Shown here in pieces: positions 52,001-57,300 of a stretch of DNA of 64,000 nt. Under the pieces are notes generated by a model. That model had not been told where the DNA came from, made no database searches, and saw nothing but the letters and a program-made list of their open reading frames with translations. The stretch comes from Enchytraeus crypticus (lineage: Eukaryota; Annelida; Clitellata; Enchytraeida; Enchytraeidae): positions 50,001-114,000 of the forward strand of contig CAJHZI010000679.1 of the NCBI GenBank assembly GCA_905160935.1, in the 5' to 3' direction. The position numbers were made by a program, and so were the translations under genes. Position 1 is the stretch's first letter. Each line of letters starts with the position of its first letter.

Positions 52001-53460
52001 TATATAATAAAATTATATAATATATTATATATATATAATATATCTATATATATTATATATATTATATATATTATATATATTATATATATATAATATATAT
52101 AATATATAATACCAATATAATGAGGAAAACTAAAGAAACTGCTCGTTAATAAATTGTGCAAACTAAACGTAATCACTGGATTATCTTTAGTTAAGAATAC
52201 TTTTAGTCCGTCAGGACAAAATTAATGGTTGGTCTATAGGAGACCAGTTTTAATTCTTAAAATGTAAAAAAAAATAAATACATTAAACAAAACTTTCTCA
52301 GTCAAACTAAATGTTTACAGTTTATTTGGACAATTTGACAATAAGTTATTAATTTCATGATAATTAGTCCTTTTTGTCTAGACAACAAAAGTAACGTTTC
52401 AATTTTGCTTACTGATCGATATGGAGTTACAAATACAAGATAGATTACTACACTATACAAAGTATTGAAGACGCAACCAAGTTATCAATAAGCTTTACTA
52501 TTATGTGAAATACATACAAGCCCCTGAAGTGTCCGTCTGATCAAAATCAAACAACGTAACATCATCTCCGTTACTGTAAAAATTATAAAAAAAAAAAAAA
52601 CTACATTAAAAATCTCAAATCAGAGAATTATTATAAATATTGCTAAGTATGAAATTAAATTTAAATTAATATGTGCATCTTTTAGTAATATAGTGAGGCA
52701 CATATTAATACTCGAGAGGTGCATTAATAATTTAATACTAGAAGAGGCATAGAGATTGTTGCGGTAAGGTACATGGTAAGGTATATAAAAGCTATCTCTC
52801 AGCGAGTTGCCATCAGTCGTTAAATCAGTCGCTCCGTCATAAAATATTCAGTTAGCAAGTTTTCAGCTGATAAGATGCAATTGGAAAACGGATTTGTTTA
52901 GGGAGGTAGCTGCCTCAGGCCTCCAGACAGCAATTGAGCCTTCAGGACTAATATAGAGTGTACATGACACTAATTGCTGCTCATTTAATTAGAAAGTTCT
53001 ATAACTTACGTCCGTGCGTAATATTAGCGATTGTTAACGTATAATTCAGAGTATAATGCTGAAGTAGAATATGAAGTAATAAAATAAAGCACTGCATTTA
53101 TCACGCTGTTAAGTACCTGCACTTGTCTCACTCATTATCATTACCTTTGGACTAAACTTCTGGATTTTTGAATTTACATCATTGCGGAATTTCGTTTTGC
53201 TCACTGGCTTTGATTTGTCAGAATAGTGCTCATGTTGTCACTGACGATTTCGCGTTGCAATTAATTAAAAAGCACCATGCAATAAATTTGCACGACATAC
53301 TAAATAAACACAAGAGAGTTATCTTAATTATTTTTGACTCATATATCTGATACAATTTAACAGAGTTTAAAAAATCCTAATAGGATAAAACCAAGTGATC
53401 AAGAATCACCACAAACCTTTCGCTAGCAGCGTTAGCGTATTCACGCTCCGACTGATCCAT
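23108..53460 (-). CDS. CDK5RAP2: CDK5RAP2/myomegalin/centrosomin-like centrosomal scaffold (gene span, 25 exons)
   Basis: A large pericentriolar coiled-coil protein of the family that binds and activates gamma-tubulin ring complexes through its N-terminal CM1 motif. CM1 is unmistakable at about residues 43-94: TPVRARTMKEFDQ continuing into QKENFNLKLRIYFLEQEM, split between exons 3 and 4 (Cnn_1N, PF07989). The remainder is mostly heptad-rich Glu/Lys/Leu/Gln coiled coil, broken by Ser-rich linkers and an Ala-rich insert. I traced 25 exons whose phases all match; they sum to 9123 nt, i.e. 3040 residues plus stop. This is longer than the human CDK5RAP2 (about 1900) and PDE4DIP (about 2350) I recall. 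Family membership is secure. The vertebrate symbol is used loosely, since invertebrates usually have one pre-duplication member. It is transcribed divergently from COLGALT. Confidence 0.92.
23555..23606 (+). repeat. short dispersed hairpin element, copy 1
   Basis: gttaggacaaaattaatgtt then cggtcttgatagaccagttt forms an imperfect hairpin. It recurs at 52207-52258. Confidence 0.55.
23837..23993 (-). CDS. CDK5RAP2: CDK5RAP2-like exon 24
   Basis: Acceptor TTGTAG|CTG and donor CAGA|GTACGT. It encodes ELKKKHAVLQQRYARAKVAM and more, a C-terminal coiled coil in the position expected for CM2, although I do not claim a motif match. Two decayed copies of its 5' edge lie upstream. Confidence 0.9.
24047..24200 (-). 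repeat. two decayed copies of the exon 24 5' edge
   Basis: 24047-24114 and 24134-24200 each match about 60 nt of exon 24 plus its TTGTAG acceptor and (aatac)n intron flank. Lost bases break the reading frame. Confidence 0.85.
24325..24366. repeat. perfect 16-bp-arm hairpin
   Basis: agtaggcttctagctt followed two bases later by its exact complement, in the intron above exon 24. Confidence 0.8.
24640..24695 (+). mobile_element. SINE family D, 3' end
   Basis: tatcccgaccctggttaaac then tgggatttaagggaagatg with an (atg)n-like tail. Confidence 0.7.
24734..24865 (-). CDS. CDK5RAP2: CDK5RAP2-like exon 23
   Basis: Acceptor TTGTAG|ACT and donor GAG|GTAAAA. It encodes KTMLRAGDELKQLLSEQLRL followed by a Ser-rich tail. 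Phase 0 both sides. The array at 24866-25330 consists of copies of this acceptor and the first exon bases. Confidence 0.88.
24866..25330 (-). repeat. array of exon 23 acceptor copies
   Basis: About 11-13 units of 33-48 bp. Read on the minus strand each has a GTT run, TGTAG, and ACTGATGGATGTATGAAGA, matching the exon 23 start ACTGAAGGCTGCATGAAGA. The array therefore duplicates the splice acceptor with about 20-25 coding bases. Confidence 0.85.
25519..25620 (-). mobile_element. SINE family A copy
   Basis: Inverted copy with the B-box complement ggatttgaaccccgc. The 3' end is truncated. Confidence 0.8.
25630..25813 (-). repeat. 92-bp tandem duplication of the exon 22 donor edge
   Basis: Two copies (25630-25721, 25722-25813) each hold the end of exon 22, the donor and about 65 nt of intron. 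The exon 22 frame continues only through the higher-coordinate copy. Confidence 0.85.
25786..25940 (-). CDS. CDK5RAP2: CDK5RAP2-like exon 22
   Basis: Acceptor GCGTAG|CT and donor AAG|GTTAGC. It encodes DWTVLTRLRERTEKSQSELH and more. A second in-frame acceptor lies 27 nt inside (CTGTAG|CT). Both edges have a tandem copy in the neighbouring introns. Confidence 0.82.
25920..26035 (-). repeat. tandem duplication of the exon 22 acceptor edge
   Basis: cagctacagcgtatctcaa followed by a cagctacgcag-type acceptor and (aatc)n occurs at 25920-25970 (real edge) and again at 25976-26030. Confidence 0.8.
26111..26236 (+). mobile_element. SINE family A, full copy
   Basis: Head ggcttgagccagtggcgatg, B box ggtttaaatcc and tail gaggaaactgacgttaacat are present. 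Confidence 0.85.
26903..27156 (-). CDS. CDK5RAP2: CDK5RAP2-like exon 21
   Basis: Acceptor CTACAG|A and donor AAAGG|GTTTGT. IAQEMRALRQQLERTVENSN resembles the 'LRxQLExS...N' block conserved in CDK5RAP2 and myomegalin. Phase 2 in, 1 out. Confidence 0.9.
27338..27475 (-). mobile_element. SINE family D, 3' half
   Basis: (atc)n, then gaatcccagtttaaccaggg, then the internal family D sequence to tcaatcccctacg. Confidence 0.75.
27886..28560 (-). CDS. CDK5RAP2: CDK5RAP2-like exon 20
   Basis: Acceptor TCTGCAG|A and donor CTCGT|GTTAGT. It starts with coiled coil (LNEELNDKKQTIKNLLRRCE), then a Ser/Asn-rich linker, and ends DEAQWIANEILRRRDLTAAI. Phase 2 both sides. Confidence 0.92.
28879..29096. repeat. 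~140-bp imperfect tandem duplication below exon 19
   Basis: gataatgctccataaacttt followed by an attaatt-rich segment is repeated at about 29020. The second copy abuts the exon 19 donor. Confidence 0.65.
29097..31463 (-). CDS. CDK5RAP2: CDK5RAP2-like exon 19 (major coiled coil)
   Basis: 789 codons between acceptor GCTCAG|A and donor CACAG|GTTAGT, residues about 1769-2558. Long heptad stretches (QLSRLRGTVGEYQTKISELS, LEQRLGEREVEEREREVKQE) are broken once by a Ser/Asp/Arg-rich linker (about 30150-30520) and then resume to the end. Very high Glu/Arg content. Phase 2 both sides. Confidence 0.95.
31535..31605 (+). mobile_element. SINE family C, 3' end
   Basis: ggacgttcctgacatcatcc, then tgaggaaatggacgttaaac and an ATT tail. 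Confidence 0.75.
32060..32163 (-). mobile_element. SINE family F, copy 1
   Basis: Inverted copy of the element at 42085-42203: a GA-rich tail, then caaacaaggccgtgaaagag and ctagttgaccacc. About 100 bp; a tRNA-like origin is possible. Confidence 0.65.
32386..32661 (-). CDS. CDK5RAP2: CDK5RAP2-like exon 18
   Basis: Acceptor TTTCAG|C and donor AAGAG|GTATGT. It is a coiled coil with a three-fold internal repeat of ELEQ(A/S)N (RRELEQANGELEQSNRELEQ). Phase 2 both sides. A partial family B SINE sits about 30 nt upstream. Confidence 0.92.
32690..32782 (-). mobile_element. SINE family B, partial
   Basis: 3' half only: gataactatcacttttaata and ccacatgtttaaaccgttac. Confidence 0.7.
32873..33277 (-). 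mobile_element. SINE family B interrupted by a nested family A insertion
   Basis: The element reads through 32873-32945 and resumes at about 33094-33277 with its B-box complement ggattcgaaccc. A plus-strand family A SINE (32946-33093) sits at the break, with short tatcc matches on both sides as a possible target-site duplication. Confidence 0.85.
32946..33093 (+). mobile_element. SINE family A with inverted head
   Basis: A full-length copy, but its first 18 bp are preceded by their exact reverse complement (18-bp arms, 2-bp loop, 32946-32983). Confidence 0.85.
33484..33667 (-). CDS. CDK5RAP2: CDK5RAP2-like exon 17
   Basis: Acceptor GATGTAG|AT and donor GAGAG|GTGTGT. It encodes HMLEVSHLEQLLRGGTLEPA and more. 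A consensus donor (GAG|GTAAGT) lies inside the exon near 33645, but only the downstream donor fits exon 18. Confidence 0.85.
33857..33899. mobile_element. short retroelement-like 3'-end fragment
   Basis: gtttagtatcgtttatttgt then tcatcacagcacaaattgta is shared with 40279-40322. On the minus strand it reads as an AATAAACGA-type tail like that of the LINE at 21084. Confidence 0.4.
33958..34192 (-). CDS. CDK5RAP2: CDK5RAP2-like exon 16
   Basis: Acceptor ACGTAG|GCT and donor ACAG|GTATGG. It encodes RNEMMRKRLEELTLFLRRII and a following linker. Phase 0 in, 1 out. Confidence 0.92.
34879..36392 (-). CDS. CDK5RAP2: CDK5RAP2-like exon 15
   Basis: About 505 codons between acceptor TTGTAG|GT and donor AAG|GTAAGT. 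A disordered first half is followed by coiled-coil blocks (MMMMRADLQRLEKANKALRR, LREQIRILREKLTQAETTKQ, LQEEVDHLKRQLELSLIENK). Phase 1 in, 0 out. Confidence 0.93.
36786..36910 (+). mobile_element. SINE family A, full copy
   Basis: Head gaagccagtggcgatgtcag, B box close to ggctcaaatcc and tail gaggaaactgacgttaacat are present. Confidence 0.85.
37214..37702 (-). CDS. CDK5RAP2: CDK5RAP2-like exon 14
   Basis: Acceptor GTATAG|GC and donor CCAG|GTTGGT. It encodes a Ser/Gly/Asp-rich, probably disordered linker starting HRRRHSLPMLEQDEISQFVS. Phase 1 both sides. The preceding 4.6-kb intron carries the large inverted repeat at 38079-38434. Confidence 0.88.
37757..37925. repeat. ~105-bp imperfect tandem duplication above exon 14
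   Basis: acttacatcttaaacttatt then gtaaagaaacaaaa, with a gtccaa-caatca block, occurs twice. Confidence 0.7.
38079..38434. repeat. large inverted repeat (~126-bp arms)
   Basis: The left arm 38079-38204 and right arm about 38309-38434 are reverse complements with no mismatch seen by eye. They are separated by about 100 bp of TA/TACATG simple repeat. The structure would fold into a long hairpin in DNA or pre-mRNA. It is either a foldback element, a palindromic duplication or an assembly artefact. Confidence 0.9.
39988..40027. repeat. (ct)n microsatellite
   Basis: Abuts the family C SINE. Confidence 0.9.
40030..40231 (+). mobile_element. SINE family C, long copy
   Basis: About 200 bp matching 62300-62517 across its whole length: aatcaatctagcctgaccat, tttcgtttaggaccttactt, gattggtctgggtgaattga, tgacatcatcc, gacgttaaacc and (ATT)n. 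Confidence 0.85.
40570..40800 (+). mobile_element. SINE family B, full copy
   Basis: Head tagcgtaggggtaacgtcat, B box gggttcgagccc and end catagttgatcatttcacc are present. Confidence 0.85.
42085..42203 (+). mobile_element. SINE family F, copy 2, with (CT)n tail
   Basis: gagtggtggtcaactagata, cctctttgacggccttgttt and aaacatagtt followed by ct repeats. Confidence 0.65.
42350..42510 (-). CDS. CDK5RAP2: CDK5RAP2-like exon 13
   Basis: Acceptor TAATCAG|T and donor GACG|GTTTGA. It encodes GYEQLLADVEQQLQLYSRVR, a coiled coil. The donor is not strong, but it alone gives the phase 1 needed by exon 14. Confidence 0.8.
42519..42576 (-). mobile_element. SINE family C, 3' end
   Basis: (aat)n, then cgtttcctcatctagggacg and atgtcagggacg. 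It lies 9 bp from the exon 13 acceptor. Confidence 0.7.
43080..43192 (+). repeat. 27-bp minisatellite
   Basis: About four copies of tttatttcttcactaattaa plus ttggtag. Confidence 0.9.
43288..44522 (-). CDS. CDK5RAP2: CDK5RAP2-like exon 12 (Ala-rich insert with internal repeats)
   Basis: 411 codons between acceptor TTGACAG|AAC and donor CAG|GTAGGT. A coiled-coil start (LREDLQRVLRVVTSLERG) leads to a Ser/Asp-rich linker with two copies of EICRQDG(V/F)RST(M/I)SRVND. An Ala-rich stretch of about 150 residues follows, built from two pairs of near-identical blocks (TAVSLAASAATPISA and AVPLASAAGP). The end returns to coiled coil (ENLRVLRDLGRVVQRQL). The repeats look like recent in-frame minisatellite expansion. 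Confidence 0.9.
45060..45337 (+). mobile_element. SINE family D, full copy
   Basis: The longest copy, about 275 bp. Its head is gtgtccaggctgtttgacga, the middle gggcattcggttggtgagtg, and the 3' end tatcccgaccctagttaaac with an (atg)n tail. Confidence 0.75.
45389..45499 (-). CDS. CDK5RAP2: CDK5RAP2-like exon 11
   Basis: Acceptor TGTGTAG|GAT and donor AAG|GTTAGT. It encodes DYERSDANKEKRNDFEMMCG, a coiled coil. Phase 0 both sides. Confidence 0.9.
45907..46098 (-). CDS. CDK5RAP2: CDK5RAP2-like exon 10
   Basis: Acceptor TCGTAG|GCC and donor ACG|GTGTGT. It encodes an acidic linker, then ELTRALTARDSEVAQLQADL. Phase 0 both sides. Confidence 0.92.
46458..46605 (-). CDS. CDK5RAP2: CDK5RAP2-like exon 9
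   Basis: Acceptor TTGTAG|A and donor AAG|GTATTC. LIDQLRQALKVKDVLLEEAE is typical of the heptad-rich 'LRxAL..KD' segments of this family. Phase 2 in, 0 out. Confidence 0.92.
46619..46710 (+). mobile_element. SINE family A, 5'-truncated
   Basis: From the B box (ggggttcaaatacc) to agctttaccagcc, starting 14 bp above exon 9. It is followed by a hairpin with 14-bp arms (about 46728-46760). Confidence 0.8.
47313..47347 (-). CDS. CDK5RAP2: CDK5RAP2-like exon 8 (35-nt micro-exon)
   Basis: Acceptor TTTCAG|ACG and donor GACAA|GTTAGT. It encodes TPVEDALLEKD. It is supported by phase (0 in, 2 out) and by the strong join to exon 9. Confidence 0.8.
47575..47690 (-). mobile_element. diverged SINE, family A-like
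   Basis: The order tttcctgctcgatagc, agtgacagg and atttgaaccctgg is retained. Confidence 0.5.
47770..47842 (+). mobile_element. SINE family C, 3' end
   Basis: gaacatccctgacaatattc, then gaggaaac and an ATT tail. Confidence 0.65.
47969..48032 (-). mobile_element. SINE family C, 3' end
   Basis: (aat)n, then ggtttaacatccatttcctc and gatgatgtcagggacgtcc. Confidence 0.75.
48220..48459 (-). CDS. CDK5RAP2: CDK5RAP2-like exon 7
   Basis: Acceptor TTGTAG|TCA; the weak donor ATG|GTCTCT is the only one keeping phase 0 with exon 8. Highly charged coiled coil (RVREQEREKRESEMEVRYRE). Two decayed copies of its 5' edge lie upstream (48531-48610, 48655-48722). Confidence 0.82.
48531..48722 (-). repeat. two decayed copies of the exon 7 5' edge
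   Basis: 48531-48610 and 48655-48722 match the start of exon 7 (gtctctgctcaagatctctc then agtgactacaatac). Both keep the acceptor region but not the frame. Confidence 0.8.
49148..49274 (-). CDS. CDK5RAP2: CDK5RAP2-like exon 6
   Basis: Acceptor CTCACAG|C and donor CAG|GTCTGT. It encodes coiled coil (MEAMSAQHRAAELSRDEATQ). A degenerate copy of its first ~40 nt plus acceptor lies upstream at 49317-49372. Confidence 0.9.
49317..49372 (-). repeat. decayed copy of the exon 6 5' edge
   Basis: ctgtgctgagcactcgttgc then ttccatggcgatgctgttag matches exon 6 bases and its acceptor. Confidence 0.8.
49752..50035 (+). repeat. 19-bp minisatellite
   Basis: About 15 copies of gtaatgaactatgaaacaa and close variants. 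Confidence 0.95.
50094..50170 (-). CDS. CDK5RAP2: CDK5RAP2-like exon 5
   Basis: Acceptor TTGTAG|AAC and donor CA|GTAAGC. NIDLKIEVENLKKDLSDKQV aligns by eye with the segment directly after CM1 in CDK5RAP2. Phase 0 in, 2 out. Confidence 0.92.
50580..50738. repeat. (ag)n / (cagacaga)n low-complexity tract
   Basis: Located in the intron beside exon 4. Repetitive open frames on both strands are artefacts. Confidence 0.9.
50788..50898 (-). CDS. CDK5RAP2: CDK5RAP2-like exon 4 (second half of CM1)
   Basis: Acceptor ATGCAG|CAA and donor CTG|GTGGGT. It encodes QIAELQKENFNLKLRIYFLE, the diagnostic CM1 block needed for gamma-tubulin complex binding in this family. Confidence 0.95.
51020..51140 (-). mobile_element. 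diverged tRNA-like SINE
   Basis: gtcaggcatgtccaggatta then gaaccccaaa resembles an inverted B box within a family A-like order. Confidence 0.4.
51225..51450 (-). mobile_element. SINE family D, 5' and middle parts
   Basis: caccaaccgaatgccttttc and cttctacgacacgtgcagtc, ending aacccggacacaacac. The (atg)n end is missing. Confidence 0.65.
51481..51551 (-). CDS. CDK5RAP2: CDK5RAP2-like exon 3 (first half of CM1)
   Basis: Acceptor TTTCAG|CT and donor CAG|GTTTTT. It encodes LLMKSGSGRLTPVRARTMKE then FDQ, the CM1 N-terminal segment. Phase 1 in, 0 out. Confidence 0.92.
51618..51735 (+). repeat. dispersed repeat shared with 57077-57180
   Basis: aaaggacttaaacataggag, tttgccaatttgaaataaaa and aaaggttgtaattgaca occur in the same order at both sites. 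Confidence 0.65.
51830..52110. repeat. (ataat)n AT-rich satellite-like tract
   Basis: Nearly pure A/T with a period of about 10. Confidence 0.95.
52207..52258 (+). repeat. short dispersed hairpin element, copy 2
   Basis: gtcaggacaaaattaatggt then tggtctataggagaccagtt; the same design as 23555-23606. Confidence 0.55.
52518..52573 (-). CDS. CDK5RAP2: CDK5RAP2-like exon 2
   Basis: Acceptor TTACAG|T and donor GCTT|GTATGT. It encodes NGDDVTLFDFDQTDTSGA, an acidic linker ahead of CM1. Phase 2 in, 1 out. Confidence 0.85.
53417..53460 (-). CDS. CDK5RAP2: CDK5RAP2-like exon 1 (start)
   Basis: ATG at 53458-53460 encodes MDQSEREYANAASE; the donor AAAG|GTTTGT leaves phase 2. An acceptor-like ACTAG ends 24 nt upstream of this ATG and the frame stays open to it, so a further 5' exon is possible. 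Confidence 0.72.
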
Positions 53461-54013
53461 TATCCTGGGCAGGAATCCCGCCTAGTGAAATAATTTAGAG
53501 TTAAGTTAAACAGTCCGGCAATAATTTAAAATTATTTAAACAGAAATAAACATTCCGCCATAAGTAAATAAAATCAAAATACAAACATTCATTGGTGTCT
53601 TTACAGCAAGATTTTAGATGTATACAATGAATATTTAGTTTCGATTAATTGGATTTAATTTAAAATTAAAGCTGGTAGGACTATTAGTATAACCTTTTCT
53701 GGGCTACAATTTATAAAAAAAACATCGCATAAAGTTAAATTCTTTGATATCTTAGAGTTTTTTTATGAAAATTCATTAAGTTCAATTCACATTTTACAAT
53801 TGTAATAAAATTCTCAATGTTTTATTTAAAATTTTAGTGATTGGTGATCTATCCGGTAAATTATTCAAATTTACTTTTTAAAATGTTAGAGGATTATTTA
53901 GAATTCTTAACTAATATGAATTTACACGAATTTGTCACTACTGAACGAGAACTTAAAACAGTAACCAGAACACCACTATCCGATCAGCTGTTAATGTTTT
54001 GATTTTTATTAAC
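53461..54013. promoter_or_regulatory. divergent promoter region, CDK5RAP2-like / COLGALT
   Basis: The two start codons face away from each other across 553 bp. The interval is very AT-rich, without an obvious TATA pair, CpG island or SINE. A bidirectional promoter is inferred from geometry only. Part may be 5' UTR, and an acceptor-like site lies at about 53484 on the minus strand. Confidence 0.5.
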
Positions 54014-54327
54014 ATGGCCTCGAATGCTGGACAGAATCTCAGCCTGATTTTACAATTATACACTTTATTCTCTGCGATTTATTCTAGAAAATGTTCAATG
54101 CTCATTTTTTGTCTCATAAGCTTTCTATTTTGTGCCTTATGGAATGGATCGAACGCTACGGATTTTCTGGAGACTGACAGTAACAGTAATTGGGACCATA
54201 ATAGAAATTGGATGAAGGAACCTTCAGTTTTTGTCGCAATATTAGTGCGGAATAAAGCCCACACGCTTCCGTGGTTTCTACATTATTTTCAACAGCTCGA
54301 TTATCCGAAACAGCGAATGCGCCTTTG
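54014..54327 (+). CDS. COLGALT1: COLGALT exon 1
   Basis: ATG at 54014 ([13 protein letters not shown]); donor TTTG|GTAAGT. It includes the N-terminal hydrophobic segment and the first conserved block [20 protein letters not shown]. Phase 2 out. Confidence 0.9.
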
Positions 54328-57300
54328 GTAAGTTTATTTTATTCACTTTAGAATTGTTTTTACATTAATTAAATTTTTAATTTAAAATGTCTTATAGGGC
54401 TTTGGATAGATGCGTCATATAACGGCATAGCATTTTAAGTGACAGATCCTGAGATGAATTGAACTCTCGTGGGTTCGATTCTGGCCCGCCTGATTTTAGA
54501 GTAAAATCTTGGACATTCACAGGACTAGTTATACGGAAAATAGACTAAATTGTCTAACGGTTCAAAAATATGATATTGAAAGTGATAGATATCAACACGG
54601 TTGATCATTTCTCTATTTTCTTTATAATTATTTATTGTATTGTATGAACATTGAAAAAATTGTATAAGTAATGGCCAATTTTAATACTCTACATTAGCAC
54701 GAGACAATTTCATTCAAGCAGTGTATCAATCAGAAATGCCATTTGTTAAATTTTATAGAAATATGTTGAAGCTAAAAGAAAATATTAGAATTAAGTAATA
54801 CAGCGAGTTATTTATTGCTTTAATTAAATTCATGTTGAACATTTCTCACTAGTCTGACAGCGTCTCATGCTTTAAAGATTTTGTAATATTGGTAGCTTTG
54901 TAATTTTTTTCACTGTACAGGATTCGCAGTGATCATAATGTCGATAACTCAGTTGAAATGATAAGAACATGGCTGTCTCACGTAGGCCATGAATACAATC
55001 ACGTGGATTTTGTGGATGATGGCACTCGAGGAGGTATCCTAATATGTATCCTAAAATTAGTCAACGATGTTTACTTGTGGTTAAGAATTTTATGTAAAGT
55101 TAGATTGGGCCACACTACCTGTACAACTGTTGATTTTTTTAATGATAATCAATGTTGTCAGTCACTATAAGCTATGCCACTAGTTTTTTAAACGTTGATA
55201 TTATCTCAAGTTCTATATATAGAATATTGTTCGAAGATTATTTAGGCATTTATAATATTTAGGCATTTTTTGTCTAGTTCTCAAACGATATGTTAGAAGA
55301 ATGCTTTGAATTAGTGTTTAAATTAATTTTACATTTTGGATAATCATTACTTTTATCTGCTTTTGTTTATCTTAATACTTCTTGCTTATTAGAAATTTCA
55401 GAACATACTTTATGCATTATGTTTCAGATTATCCTGACTCAAACGGCCCATTTGATTGGTCAGCGCTTCATATGCAAGCAGTGATTAGATTGCGCCAAGA
55501 AGCTCTAAGTGCTGCAAGAGCAATTTGGGCTGATTTCATTCTGGTAAGATTTTTTCATATCTGCAGTTTTACGTAATAAATTTACAAAATTAAGTACTCG
55601 TTCAGTTTTATTTTTTTATTTCCTATAAAGTATTGGTGAAAGCTTGTATAGATGGCTATACAAAAAGTATAAGATTAATGAATTGTGTGGATTGGATAGC
55701 CGATTTGATTTCGTACTATTGCCTGATAGGCGTTCGGTCTCGGGTTCTTATGCAAGTGAAACTGTACAAAACAGTATCCTACAGTGAAGAAACAGAAGTT
55801 AACTTTGGCTTCATCTGTTATTCTTTCTGTTGCATTATTATATAATATTCTTTAAATTTACATTGCTAATAATTAACACTGCTGATATATATTCATTTAT
55901 TTAGATTAAATCATTGCAGTCTTTGTCGTAGAATCAAGTTATTTTTAAAGGAATTCTTTTAAAATTGATTACTTAGAATAGTTTAAAGATATTTATGCTG
56001 GATATATTCGTAAATTCTAAAATTCTACCGATATCGTTTTTAGAATGTGACATTTTCTAAGTTTTATAAAATAGCAAGAAGTTTTATGTAGGTAGATTAA
56101 TGATGGAATATCTGCTATTGTTTCAGTTTATGGATGCCGACAATTTTCTGATAAATCGAAACACACTGCGGGATCTTATAAAAGAGGACAGGTAAATATT
56201 AATAATTGCCAGATTTAGTTATTTTTCTGAAATTAAACAAAAAAGTTTTCTAGGATATTATTTATGGGTGGAACAGTTTCATAATGCTGGGTATAGTCAG
56301 ATGACTTTATGTGCTTGTTGCTTACTGTCATGATATTAGCACCTCACTAGCCCATTAGACTGTTAATTACTTCCTACTATAATTATAATTTCCTACTTCC
56401 TACTATTAGTCAATTACTTTCTATTATAATGCACGTATAAACAAGGATTGAATTCTCTTAATTTTCGCTTTGCAAAATGTAGAGTAAAATAGTAAACATG
56501 TAAAGTTATCAAATAAAATAAATAAGTTGATTAAGGTTCATATTGTAGATGACAATTTCTGATAATTCCAGTAGACGAAGAAAAAAATAACTTTGAGCTT
56601 TTGTTGAATTTTGTTTCCTTCGTAAATAGTTATCAGGATTATATCTATTGACAGGCCTGTATTTATTAGCTGCATTTATTCACTAGCCAAGTGATATTTG
56701 TTTGCAGTTCAAAATAGTTATAACATGTACATTTAAATTTTCAGGCCTAATTTATTTGCCGATTTATATTTATTTTACAGACTTGAATTTATTGAAAGTT
56801 TTGTATTTGTTTGCAGACCTATTATTGCCCCAATGCTGAATGCGACGGCATCTGAACAGTACTCTAACTTCTGGTGTGGTTTCGATGTGAATGTAAGTTT
56901 ATGTTATTTTATAACTGCTGGTTTTTTTGATAATGTAGGCTAAAGCCTACATAATGTAGGCTAAAGCCTACATTATGTCCTATGAAAAGGAAATTTTAAT
57001 AAACTTTTAATACAATAAAATTTTCAATGGAAAATTCGTATAACTGCAACGTTTAAGTCCTTTTAGTTAATAGCTGTTAACTAAAAGGACTTAAACATTA
57101 CAGCTATAAGATTTTTCCATTGCCAATTTGGAATAAAAGCTTGCATTGTGCTGTTTGTCAGGTTCAATACATAAGGTTGTAAGTGTCATTTTGAATTTTT
57201 CTCCTTTTCATTCTTAACAGGTGCACTACTTTGTATGATATGAATCAGTCAACTGAGTGATTGGTTGACTGATTCACTGATTGATTGATTAACTCATCGA

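Noticed and set aside
55633..55845. Plus-strand open frame in a COLGALT intron
   Set aside because: No family signature or splice phase match; part resembles a diverged tRNA-like SINE (ggttct B box, acagaagttaac tail), too weak to annotate.
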